Under the pieces are notes generated by a model. The model was not told where the DNA came from, did no database searches, and was given only the letters and a program-made list of their open reading frames with translations. The position numbers and the translations under genes were made by a program. Shown in pieces: positions 34,759 through 44,443 of a stretch of DNA of 64,000 bases (positions are counted from its first letter, which is position 1; the number at the start of each line of letters is the position of its first letter). The stretch comes from Metabacillus endolithicus (lineage in GTDB: Bacteria > Bacillota > Bacilli > Bacillales > Bacillaceae): NCBI RefSeq assembly GCF_023078335.1, contig NZ_CP095550.1, positions 3,826,001 through 3,890,000 of the forward strand. The letters run 5' to 3'.

Positions 34759-36081
34759 ATGGTTCTTAAAAACAGAAAGAAAATATTATCATTAGTTACA
34801 TCGGTCGCACTTTTTTCAGGCATTTTAGCTGGATGTAGTGGGAATGAAGGAAATGAAAAGTCAACAGGCAATGAAGGTGAAGAAGCAGTAACACTCACAA
34901 TGTTAGTTGATAACCAGACACAATTAGAAGGTATCGAAGCAATTACTGATGCAATTGAAGAGAAATATAACATTAAAACTGAATTTGAAACGCGTCCAGG
35001 TGGTTCAGAGGGGGATAATATTGTAAAAACTCGTCTAGCAACGGGAGATATGACAGATTTAGTTTGGTATAACTCTGGTTCGCTATTAGGAGCACTTAAC
35101 CCAGAACAAAACTTCGCTGATTTAACAAACGAGCCTTTTATGGAAAATGTAATGGATAATTTCAAAGAAGCTGTAAGTGTTAATGGTAAAGTATTTGGTA
35201 TTCCAGGAAATGCAACCAATGCAGGAGGTTGGTTGTATAACAAAAAGGTTTATGAAGAGCTTGGACTTTCAGTACCAAAAACTTGGGATGAATTAATGGC
35301 AAATAATGAAAAAATTAAAGAAGCGGGTAAAACTGCAGTAGTTGGAACGTTTAAGGATGCTTGGACATCACAATTAGTTGTACTTGCAGATAATTACAAT
35401 GTTCTTGCAGAAAATCCTAATTTCCCAGAAGAATTCACATCAAATAAAGCAAAAATTGCTGATACACCTGCTGCACTACGTAGCTTTGAAAAACTAGAAG
35501 AATTACATGAAAACGGATATTTTAATGAAGATTATCTTGCAACAACATACGATGCTGGTTTGAAAATGCTAGCGGAAGGTACTGGTGCTCATTATCCAAT
35601 GTTAACTTTCTCGCTATCTGCTCTAGCTGCTAACTATCCTGATCAAATGAATGATATTGGATTTTTCCCACAACCAGGTGACAGTGCTGACAAAAATGGA
35701 CTAACTGTTTGGATGCCGGGAGCTGTATACCTTAACAAAAATAGTGAAAATATTGATGCTGCGAAAAAATGGATGGAATTTTATGTTTCACAAGAAGCAA
35801 TAGATTTGTATAGTTCAAAAGTTAGCCCAGATGGTCCTTTTGCAATAAAAGGTGCAGAACTCCCTGAGGATGTTTACGGCGCAGTAAAAGATATGTTGCC
35901 TTATTATGAATCAGGAAACACTGCTCCTGCACTTGAGTTCTTAAGTCCTGTTAAAGGTCCTAACTTACAACAAATTACTCAACAAGTTGGAAGCGGCATT
36001 AGCTCTGCGAAAGAAGGAGCTGAGTTATACGATAAAGATGTTGAAAAACAAGCCAAACAACTAGGTATTGAAGGTTGGTAA
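34759..36081 (+). CDS. ABC sugar importer, extracellular solute-binding lipoprotein
   Basis: 440 aa from ATG 34759. Lipoprotein signal KKILSLVTSVALFSGILAGC with lipid-modified Cys 26, then a short Gly/Asn/Glu linker and a CUT1-type (family 1) sugar-binding fold. Family landmarks include GDMTDLVWYNSG, FGIPGNATNAGGWLYNKKVYEELGL, and AAKKWMEFYVSQEAIDLY near the C-terminus. It is anchored outside the membrane and delivers an oligosaccharide to the permeases that follow. The kinase/regulator genes upstream and rhamnosidases downstream point to a rhamnose-containing ligand. No ATPase gene is present in the window, so a shared MsmX-type ATPase is expected. Confidence 0.85.
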   Translation: MVLKNRKKILSLVTSVALFSGILAGCSGNEGNEKSTGNEGEEAVTLTMLVDNQTQLEGIEAITDAIEEKYNIKTEFETRPGGSEGDNIVKTRLATGDMTDLVWYNSGSLLGALNPEQNFADLTNEPFMENVMDNFKEAVSVNGKVFGIPGNATNAGGWLYNKKVYEELGLSVPKTWDELMANNEKIKEAGKTAVVGTFKDAWTSQLVVLADNYNVLAENPNFPEEFTSNKAKIADTPAALRSFEKLEELHENGYFNEDYLATTYDAGLKMLAEGTGAHYPMLTFSLSALAANYPDQMNDIGFFPQPGDSADKNGLTVWMPGAVYLNKNSENIDAAKKWMEFYVSQEAIDLYSSKVSPDGPFAIKGAELPEDVYGAVKDMLPYYESGNTAPALEFLSPVKGPNLQQITQQVGSGISSAKEGAELYDKDVEKQAKQLGIEGW

Positions 36082-36101
36082 CAAGCAATTCTATTAAAAG
36101 T

Positions 36102-36134
36102 GGCCCTGACTAGATTCTAGCAGGGCCAATCTTT
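36102..36134 (+). other. Attenuating hairpin between binding protein and permease genes
   Basis: GGCCCTGACTAG / CTAGCAGGGCC stem (36102-36127) followed by AATCTTTT. Typical of operons that make more binding protein than permease. Confidence 0.7.
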
Positions 36135-36159
36135 TAATAGTTATGAAAGGAGTAGTAAT

Positions 36160-37024
36160 GTGAATAAACTAACAGGAAAAACATATACGTATGCATTCTT
36201 ATTACCTGCAGGAATTGTTTATTTTGTATTTTTCTTATTACCAACGATTATGTCATTATTTTTCAGTATGACATGGTGGTCATTAACAGATTGGGAATTT
36301 ATTGGCTTAGAGAACTTTAAGACATTTTTAACAGAGCCCTCTTTAAATATTGGATTTAAGAATACAGTTATCTATGCAGTTGTTACTAGTGTATTAAAGG
36401 TTATTTTAGGGCTATTACTTGGTATTTTCCTTTGTGGAAAGTTAAAAACAGTTGGTTTTATTCGATCAATGGTATTCTTCCCTACATTACTTAGTACAAT
36501 TGCCGTTGGGATTGCATTTACAATGTTGATGCATCCTTCACAAGGTATGATTAACATTGTACTTCAAGGGATTGGAATTACTGGGCCAGATTGGTTAGGT
36601 GACACACGAATCGCATTAATATCAGTAGCCCTTGTAGATGTTTGGAAAGGTGTGGGAATGGCAACCGTCATATTTATTGCAGGAATAATGTCCATACCGG
36701 AAGACTATTATGAAGCATTAATGATTGATGGTGGAAATGCATGGCATAAGTTTAAAAGCATTATTTTACCACTTAGTCGTCCAGCAATGAATACAGTTAT
36801 TATTTTATCCTTTATTGGAGGATTAAGATCATTTGACTTAATATGGGCGATGACTAAAGGAGGTCGGCTTCAGTACAGATTTAATTGCCTCGATCATCTA
36901 TAAACAGTATCAAGCCGGTTTTTATGGGCTTTCAACAGCAGGAAACGTTATCTTATTTATACTTGTTTCCGCTTTAGCATTCCCTCTATATGCTTATTTA
37001 AATAAAAAAGAGGTGGATTTATAA
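36160..37024 (+). pseudogene. ABC sugar importer permease 1, one frameshift
   Basis: Starts at GTG 36160 after AAAGGAG. About 288 aa with six membrane helices and the EAA loop YEALMIDGGNAWHKFKSIILPLSRP. After SFDLIWAMTKGG near 36863 the frame shifts by a small indel. The correct C-terminus (GFSTDLIASIIYKQYQAGFYG to the KKEVDL end) continues to TAA at 37022-37024, overlapping the next ATG. As written the protein loses its last helix. Pairs with permease 2. Confidence 0.8.
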
Positions 37025-37905
37025 TGAGTAACGTGAACGTAAATACCTCAAATCAAACTGCATCAAATAAAGTGAAAACAGCAAAAAAAGTAAGGGAATT
37101 TTTAGTAGAGTGCTTCGGAGTATTAGCAACATTAGTTGTGTTTGGAATCCCTTTTTATTTTGTTGTTGTGAACGCTTTAAAAAATACAAAAGAATCGTCT
37201 CTATTAAATATGGATTGGCCTAGTACAATTCATTTAATGGAAAACATTCAAAGTGTGTTAAGTGCTTCAGACGGAATAATTATTCGTGCATTTTTTAATA
37301 GTGTAATGATTACTGGATTCTCTATTATTCTTTTAATTTTATTTGGTGGTGCTGCTGGCTATGTGTTGCAGCGTAAAGTAACAAAAGCTACTCCACTTTT
37401 TAACTTTTTAATCTTAGCAGGACTAATCATTCCTCCAGCTGTTGTACCAACAATTTGGGTATTACAAGAAATCGGCCTATTTAAAACTATGCCAGGTATT
37501 GTTTTAATTGAAGTTGCACTTAACTTACCATTTACTATTCTCTTATATCGTGGGTTTATGGTTACAATCCCGAAATCACTGGACGAAGCTGCATTAATAG
37601 ATGGTTGTGGTCGATTTCGATTATTTTTTAATATCATCTTACCGTTGCTAAAACCAGTTTCGGCAACAGTTATTGTATTAACAGCGGTAAACGTTTATAA
37701 CGACTTTGTAAATCCGTTATATTTCTTCCCAGGAAGAGAAAACGCAACTCTACAGTTAACTCTTTATAATTTTATGAGTGCGTACAACACTCAGTGGAAC
37801 TTACTATTCACTAATGTATTGTTAATTTCAATTCCACCTCTGATTTTGTTTATATTATTTAATAAAAAAATTGTAGCTGGAATGACGGCAGGATCTGTTA
37901 AGTAA
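37024..37905 (+). CDS. ABC sugar importer permease 2
   Basis: 293 aa, six membrane helices, MalG-like. EAA loop DEAALIDGCGRFRLFFNIILPLLKP at about 186-210. It overlaps the stop of permease 1 (TAATG) and so is translationally coupled. With permease 1 it forms the membrane channel for the lipoprotein at 34759. A terminator follows 40 bases downstream. Confidence 0.85.
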   Translation: MSNVNVNTSNQTASNKVKTAKKVREFLVECFGVLATLVVFGIPFYFVVVNALKNTKESSLLNMDWPSTIHLMENIQSVLSASDGIIIRAFFNSVMITGFSIILLILFGGAAGYVLQRKVTKATPLFNFLILAGLIIPPAVVPTIWVLQEIGLFKTMPGIVLIEVALNLPFTILLYRGFMVTIPKSLDEAALIDGCGRFRLFFNIILPLLKPVSATVIVLTAVNVYNDFVNPLYFFPGRENATLQLTLYNFMSAYNTQWNLLFTNVLLISIPPLILFILFNKKIVAGMTAGSVK

Positions 37906-37943
37906 AATTGTGTATTAGTTGTAGAACAAATTCATGTAAAAAT

Positions 37944-37986
37944 AAAGACCCGAAAAAAGAAGTATATTCATTTATCGGGTCTTTTT
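37944..37986 (+). terminator. Terminator after the ABC importer genes
   Basis: Perfect 10-bp stem AAAGACCCGA / TCGGGTCTTT followed by TT. It ends only about 16 bases before the next gene, so some read-through into the rhamnosidase genes is likely. Confidence 0.75.
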
Positions 37987-38001
37987 GATGGGGGTACTTC
38001 T

Positions 38002-39141
38002 ATGGAATGGAAAGCTAATTGGATTTGGGATAAGAGTGGGGATCATCCAAGAAATCAGTGGTCTTGTTTCAGAAAAACATTTTCTGTTCTTTCTGAGTAT
38101 GAATCTGTAACATTATCAATCTCTGCTGATACAAAGTATACCGTATATATAAATGGTGTGTATTTAGGATCGGGTCCAGTACGTGGTTGGACATCTGAAT
38201 GGTATTTTGACCAATATGAATTAAGTGGATTGAACCAAGGAGAAAATGTTATTGCAATACTTGTTAATCACTATGGGATCGGCACAATGCATTATATAGA
38301 GGGACACGGTGGTTTAATATCACAAGTTGATTTTTACAATAAAGATCGACTGATCAATCAACTAATAACTGACGAAACTTGGAAAACATCAAATCATAAA
38401 GGTTTTGTTAAGGAAACTGTAAAAATGTCTAACTGTCTTGCATGGGCAGAAATTTATGATGCGAATTTATTTCCTAATGATTGGGAAAAACCAGATTTTG
38501 ACGATACATCTTGGAATAATTCCGAAATTATTGGTTCTTATGGGATGGCCCCTTGGAATAATCTTATTCCTAGAGATATTCCAGGATTAACAAATGAACC
38601 AACTTTTCCTAAAAGTGTTTTATCTTTAAAAGAGGTACAGCCTATAGCTCAACATTATTCTATTGATTTAGGACCAACTTTTTTTAAGGGAGAATTCGCT
38701 AGTAATTCGGGTAAAATCATGCAAGGGTATGTAGTTACGGAAATTCACTCTAATCAAGAGATGGAAGGGGTCATGACCCTTATCTTTGATGCTCACGCTG
38801 AAGCAAAATGGGAATTTAAGTTAACTGGTGTCGAATACAAAACACAAAACGGAAAATATGAAAAAGTAAAATTAAGAAAAGGTTCAAATCTCTTAATTAT
38901 TGATGTAAGTGGATCTTTTCATGAGCCAATCATGTCTTTAGCGTTTGATTTTCCTGAAAAAATAGAGTTAAATGCACCTTTTTGGGGGGATAAATCAAAC
39001 TTTTTAGCAATAGGACCATTTTACACGGATACAAGGCTTCAAATTGGAAAGCCTGTTCCAAAAACGATCCCATTGACAAAAGAATATTTACAAATGAGTG
39101 AGGTATCTTCCTTAAACGAATTAGAAGCATTTATAAAATGA
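38002..39141 (+). CDS. N-terminal part of a GH78-like rhamnosidase (sugar-binding domains)
   Basis: 379 aa. MEWKANWIWDKSGDHPRNQW and ADTKYTVYINGVYLGSGP are the N-terminal beta-sandwich of alpha-L-rhamnosidases (Bac_rhamnosid_N type); no catalytic barrel is present. Its stop overlaps the start of the next gene by 4 bases (ATGA), and the two together (946 aa) make one normal full-length enzyme. Either the enzyme is made as two chains, or a single A is missing in the AAAA run at 39135-39138. With one more A the frames fuse cleanly. GGGGG precedes ATG 38002. Confidence 0.7.
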   Translation: MEWKANWIWDKSGDHPRNQWSCFRKTFSVLSEYESVTLSISADTKYTVYINGVYLGSGPVRGWTSEWYFDQYELSGLNQGENVIAILVNHYGIGTMHYIEGHGGLISQVDFYNKDRLINQLITDETWKTSNHKGFVKETVKMSNCLAWAEIYDANLFPNDWEKPDFDDTSWNNSEIIGSYGMAPWNNLIPRDIPGLTNEPTFPKSVLSLKEVQPIAQHYSIDLGPTFFKGEFASNSGKIMQGYVVTEIHSNQEMEGVMTLIFDAHAEAKWEFKLTGVEYKTQNGKYEKVKLRKGSNLLIIDVSGSFHEPIMSLAFDFPEKIELNAPFWGDKSNFLAIGPFYTDTRLQIGKPVPKTIPLTKEYLQMSEVSSLNELEAFIK

Positions 39142-40841
39142 AATTTAAAGCAATTCCAAACGAACATGTTTGTACAGATAACGTGAGCCTTCTTTCTATG
39201 TTTAAAGAAGATATTAAGATCCATACTTTGGGTTTTCAACATCAAAATATGGTGTTGCCAAATCAGAGCTTTACGAAAGTAGATCCAATGGATAAAGGGG
39301 ATACAGAATATATAATCGATTTTGGTAAGGAATACTTAGGTCATATTGAGTTTGAGCTTGAAGCTGAAATGGGTACAATTTTTGATTTTTTCTTATTTGA
39401 AGGTCTTCACCAAGATGGACGAATAGAACATACTTTTTCTTTGAATAACTCTCTCAGGTATATTGCGAGGAATGGTCGTCAAGTGTATCGTTCCTATATA
39501 CCAAGAGGATTTCGCTATATGTTGCTAACTATTCGGAATTTTAGCAACCCATGTAAAATTTTCCGAATAAAGGTAGATGTAGCCACATTTCCAACAGGAA
39601 ATATAGGGGTTTTTAGTAGCTCGGATTATCAATTAAATCAAATTTGGGAAATCTCCAAACATACAATAAGAATGTGTTCTCAAGATACAATCATTGATTG
39701 TCCAGCCTATGAACAAGCGCTTTGGACGGGGGATTCCTATAATATATCTTTAATGAATTACTATACATTTGGTAACTATGATTTAGTTAGAAGATGCTTA
39801 AGACTAATTTCAAAATCTATTTATCGATCTCCTCTACCAGAATCACATGTACCAAGTGGATGGCAAAATGTCTTAACAGCATGGTCCATTTTATGGATGA
39901 TGGCATGTAAAGAATATTATCGATATTCTGGAGACGTAGAGTTTATTAAAGAGATTTATCCTGAACTTAAGCTGACAGTTCAACGTTTTAAAGAATTTAT
40001 TAATGAAGATGGATTACTAGAAATTGCAGCCTGGAATATGCTTGATTGGGCACCAATGGATACAGAGCATAATATTGTTACTCATCAAAATGCACTCCTT
40101 GTTGATGCGTTAAGACAATCTGCTTATTTAGCATCGATTATTGGAGAAGATGAAGATGAAAATAACTTTAGAAACCAAGCAGAGAATCTTAAACAAGCAA
40201 TAAACAATCATCTATGGGATGAAGTTGATATGGTTTATGTTGATAGCATTCATGAAGATGGTACTAAATCAAAAACTAGAAGTGTACAAACAAATTTAAT
40301 TGCCTTTATTACAGGTTGTGCTGAGGGTCGACGCAGAAAATATGTAGAGAAATACATTGAAAATCCTCCTGGAAACTTTGTCCAAATTAAGAGTCCTTTC
40401 GTTCTGTTTTTCTATTATCAAGCTTTAATGAGTTTAGAGAAGAACGATTTAGTTTTAGATAATATACGAGATATATACGGACATATGTTAGAACATGATG
40501 CTACAACCTGCTGGGAAGGTTGGGAATTAATTGAAGGAGATTTCAGTCGCAGTCACTGTCACGCCTGGTCAGCAGCTCCGACTTATGTATTCGGAGTGCT
40601 CTTTTTAGGTGTTAAACCACTAGAACCAGGATTTACAAAAGTAGAGATCTCTCCTCAGTTAAATGGTCTAAAGTGGATAAAAGGGTCAGTCCCAATTCCA
40701 CAAGGAAAGATCAATATTTATTGTAAAGATTTGGGGGACTATGTTGATTTACGAATTACCCTTCCAGATCAAGTTGAAGCACAGATCAAAGCACCAACGA
40801 ATAATACAAAAGTTCTAGTGAATGGCCAACATTATTTTTAG
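39138..40841 (+). CDS. Catalytic part of a GH78-like rhamnosidase
   Basis: 567 aa. A short beta domain is followed by an (alpha/alpha)6 barrel and a C-terminal beta domain. Catalytic-region block IIDCPAYEQALWTGDSYN (near 187-205) and DATTCWEGWELI with the second conserved Glu. The motif differs from DCPQRDERLGWTGD but keeps an acidic residue and WTGD, a known variant group. No ribosome site precedes ATG 39138, which favours either ATGA coupling or fusion with the 38002 frame. No signal peptide, cytoplasmic. Confidence 0.7.
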   Translation: MKFKAIPNEHVCTDNVSLLSMFKEDIKIHTLGFQHQNMVLPNQSFTKVDPMDKGDTEYIIDFGKEYLGHIEFELEAEMGTIFDFFLFEGLHQDGRIEHTFSLNNSLRYIARNGRQVYRSYIPRGFRYMLLTIRNFSNPCKIFRIKVDVATFPTGNIGVFSSSDYQLNQIWEISKHTIRMCSQDTIIDCPAYEQALWTGDSYNISLMNYYTFGNYDLVRRCLRLISKSIYRSPLPESHVPSGWQNVLTAWSILWMMACKEYYRYSGDVEFIKEIYPELKLTVQRFKEFINEDGLLEIAAWNMLDWAPMDTEHNIVTHQNALLVDALRQSAYLASIIGEDEDENNFRNQAENLKQAINNHLWDEVDMVYVDSIHEDGTKSKTRSVQTNLIAFITGCAEGRRRKYVEKYIENPPGNFVQIKSPFVLFFYYQALMSLEKNDLVLDNIRDIYGHMLEHDATTCWEGWELIEGDFSRSHCHAWSAAPTYVFGVLFLGVKPLEPGFTKVEISPQLNGLKWIKGSVPIPQGKINIYCKDLGDYVDLRITLPDQVEAQIKAPTNNTKVLVNGQHYF

Positions 40842-40911
40842 ACGTAAATAGGTTTGTAGATTTAAAGTCAAATTTAGTGAGTATTAACCACTAGTGAAGG
40901 GGAGATTTATA

Positions 40912-43829
40912 ATGAATGGATTACATGTAACAACACTTACTTGTGAGTATAGAACGAATCCACTTGGAATTGATGTGAAAAAACCACGAGTAAGCTGGCA
41001 AATTGAATCTGACAAACGAAGCACAATGCAAATTGCATACCAAGTACAGGTTTCTCGTACTGAAAATAATTTCAATTGTCCTCTATGGGATACGGGTTAT
41101 TTCGAATCTGATCAATCAATTCAAATCGTATATGAAGGTCCAGATCTTTCTTCTCAAACAAGATACTTTTATCGTGTGAAAGTGTGGGATAATTATGGAC
41201 GTGAGTCTGAGTGGAGCCAAGTTGCGTGGTGGGAAACTGCTCTATTTGAAACAACAGAATGGAAAGCGAAATGGATTACTCCAGACCCAGAAGAACTTAA
41301 TCCAGCATTAGAACCAGTTTTTCTTTTACGTAAAGAATTTGACTTAAAAGAAGGAATTGAATCAGCACGTATTTATGCAACAGGTGTAGGTCTTTACGAG
41401 ATCTCTTTAAATGGTGAAAGAGTTAGTGAGGACTTACTTGCTCCTGGTTGGACTAGTTACAGCCATAGAATCCAATATCAAACATATGATGTAACAGATC
41501 AGCTAGAACTCTCGAATGCAATAGGGATAATGGTAGCAGACGGATGGTACAAAGGCAATCTTGCATGGGAGGGTAAGAGCAACATATATGGTGAAAAACG
41601 AGGAGTTATTATTCAATTGGTTGTCCGCTATCAAGATGGAACAGAGCAAGTAATTATAACCGATGAATCTTGGAAGGCTTCAACAGGTCCAATTCTCTAT
41701 TCTGAAATTTATCACGGGGAAACATACGATGCTTGTCTCGAAAAAAGGGATGGAGCAATCATTCCTTTAACGATTTCAATTGGAATAATGTAATAGTTAT
41801 TCATATCCCGTTATCAAAATTGGTTGCTCAAGAAAATAATCCAACACGAGTAACTGAAACACTTAAACCTCAGTCAGTATTTGTTACTCCTGCAGGAGAC
41901 ACGGTGCTAGATATGGGACAAAACATGGTTGGACGAATGAAATTTACTGTAGATGCACAAGCAGGTACAAAGATAATCCTAAGTCATGCAGAAATTCTTG
42001 ATAAAGATGGTAATATTTATTTAGGTAATCTTAGAACTGCAAAACAAAAGGTAGAATATATCACAAAAGGTGAGGGAACTGAAGTATATGCACCATATTT
42101 TACCTTTCAAGGCTTCCGCTATGTTAAAGTAGAAGGTTACCCTGCAAAAGAAAACGGTCTCTTATTAGACTCTTTTGTTGGTGAGGTAATACACACAGAC
42201 ATGACACCAGCTGGAGAATTTGATTGTTCAAATCCAATGGTTAATCAGCTCCAACAAAATATTCAATGGGGACAACGCGGTAACTTCGTTGATGTTCCAA
42301 CAGATTGTCCACAACGTGATGAGCGCTTGGGGTGGACTGGTGATGCACAAGTGTTTATTCGTACAGCACTATTCAATTATCATGGAGCACAATTTTTCAC
42401 CAAATGGCTTCGTGACTTAGAAGTAGAGCAGCTTCCAGATGGAGGGGTACCTTTTGTTATCCCGAATGTAATTGACGGTCATTCATCTGCAGCATGGGGA
42501 GATGCTGCTGTGATATGTCCATGGACAGTCTACCAAAGCTATGGTGATAAAAGACTGCTAGAAGAACAGTATGCTAGTATGAAAGCTTGGGTAGAATATA
42601 TCCGTGCACAAGGTGAAAACGAATTTGCTTGGAATACAGGCTTCCATTTTGGGGATTGGTTAGCATTAGATGCAAAAGAGGACAGCTACTTTGGTGCGAC
42701 ACCAAATGAGTTAGTTGCTACGGCATTCTATGCTCATTCAACTCAAATCTTACGTGATGCAGCTCGTGTTTTAAACAAGACAAAAGATGTAAGAGAATAT
42801 ACTGATCTTTTAGAAAAGGTTAGGAGATACTACAGTGATGAGTTTGTAACACCATTAGGTAGATTAGCTATTTCTACTCAAACAGCACATGTTCTTACAT
42901 TAATGTTTGATCTTGTTGAAGGTAAGGTTAAAGAACGAGTAGCAAAAGATTTAAATGAGATGATTTTAGAAAATGACTATCATCTTCAGACTGGATTTGT
43001 AGGAACACCATATTTGAATTTAGCTCTTTCAAATAATGGCTATCATGAAACAGCAATGAAGCTATTGCTTCAAGAATCTTATCCATCATGGTTATACCCT
43101 GTAACAAAAGGGGCAACTACCATTTGGGAGCATTGGGATGGAGTGAAAGAAGATGGATCATTCTGGAGTGATGACATGAACTCATTCAACCATTATGCTT
43201 ATGGAGCAATTGGAGATTGGATGTACAGAGTTGTTGCGGGACTCGATATGGATGATTCAGAGCCGGCTTATAAAAAGATTAAAATTCAACCTACTATTGG
43301 TGGGAGAGAAATGACTTATGCACGTGCAACTCACCAATCTATGTACGGACGTATTAAATCTTCATGGAAAATCACTCATGAAGAAGTAAGAATGGAAATC
43401 GAGATTCCAGTAAACACAACAGCACAAATTATTTTACCACATGCTAAGATTGAGACAGTTACAGATAATGGAGTTAGTATTGGTGAAGCAGACGGTGTAC
43501 TAGAAATTACACAAATCGAGGAGGGTATTCTATTTGTAGTAGGATCAGGATCATACCAATTCGTTTATTCTAATGATCGTGGATTAAAACCTATCTATTC
43601 TGAGAATTCTAGAATTATTGACTTATTAACAGAACAAGAAACAAAACAAGTTCTTGAATCATTTATACCGGGTATTTCGAACCCTCATGGTGTTTTAGCT
43701 CAGTTAAGAATTCACCCAATTAAAAAACTACTAGAAAACCCGATGACAAAAATGACAGATAATCGACTAGTAAAACTTATTGATGCTTTAAATTCAATAG
43801 AATGGGAGTTAGATTCTATAATACAATAA
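40912..43829 (+). pseudogene. Alpha-L-rhamnosidase (GH78), one frameshift
   Basis: About 972 aa when one missing A near 41743 is restored (run GAAAAAAGGGATGG). The start is ATG 40912; the in-frame GTG 40894 precedes the site AGGGGAG. Frame 1 has the fibronectin-like and beta-sandwich domains (WQIESDKRS, WWETALFE, LAPGWTSY, YQTYDVT, DGWYKGNL). Frame 2 (to TAA 43829) has DTVLDMGQNMVGRMKF, the catalytic block PTDCPQRDERLGWTGDAQ and GATTIWEHWDG. All key GH78 residues are present. It is close to the intact paralogue at 52226. Cytoplasmic, acts on imported rhamnosides. Confidence 0.85.
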
Positions 43830-43836
43830 CAAAGTT

Positions 43837-43862
43837 AAAAAGTCAGCGATTGCTGGCTTTTT
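43837..43862 (+). terminator. Terminator after rhamnosidase 40912
   Basis: AAAAAGTCAGC / GCTGGCTTTTT stem with a 4-base loop and T-tract. Confidence 0.8.
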
Positions 43863-43905
43863 CTTTCTATAAACAATAATTCGTAATCTAGAAAGGAGAT
43901 TTTCC

Positions 43906-44198
43906 ATGTACGAACATATTGTAGCGTTTAGATTTAATGAACATATCACAGAGGAAAAAGAACAGACATTTGTAAATAAGCTAAAAACTTTTAAATACCT
44001 GGAATCGTTGAACTCACTGCGGGAATAAATGTGACAGAGGGAACAGAACAAAAATAAGGGTATACATTAGGTTTATGTATTACATTAAAGGATAAGCAGT
44101 CTCACTACAAATATCAACCACATCCTATTCATTAAGAGTTTGCCAAATCTTTAACAGGTGCTATTCATAATGTCATTGTTATAGAGTATAAAATTTAG
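43906..44198 (+). pseudogene. Pseudogene of a Dabb (stress-responsive alpha/beta-barrel) domain protein
   Basis: The start ATG 43906 has a good AAAGGAG site. The reading MYEHIVAFRFNEHITEE, then (after a frameshift near 43997) IPGIVELTAGINVTEGTEQK, stop, GYTLGLCITLKDKQS, then YQPHPIH, stop, EFAKSL, is a normal Dabb protein of about 97 aa. It is broken by one frameshift and two in-frame TAA codons, and several lesions of different type mean true decay rather than a read error. Such small proteins often accompany rhamnose-related genes. Confidence 0.75.
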
Positions 44199-44324
44199 TT
44201 TCTATGATAATTGAAACTATAGTTATATATGTCATCATTATTCATATGAGCGAAATATGCTGAGGACTCTCAAATATAAGGGGGATCCTCTTTCTAAATT
44301 TTAAGATCTGAAGCTTCATAAATC

Positions 44325-44387
44325 TTTGATTCAAGCAATCATGCACTTGTTTTGGTTATATAAATACGTGAAAACGATTGCTAAAAT
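44325..44387 (+). promoter_or_regulatory. Rhamnosidase promoter: TTTGATTCAAGCAA motif, cre site and -10
   Basis: TTTGATTCAAGCAA (44325-44338), then cre-like TGAAAACGATTGCT (44369-44382) overlapping the -10 TAAAAT (44382-44387). The distance from motif to -10 is 44 bases. The -35 is poor. The same arrangement occurs at 48022 and 50777. Suggests activation by one regulator plus CcpA repression at the -10. Confidence 0.7.
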
Positions 44388-44443
44388 AGAGTAATAAACT
44401 CCTTAAAATTTAATGGGATTTTTAGGAATTGGAGGAAACAAAC

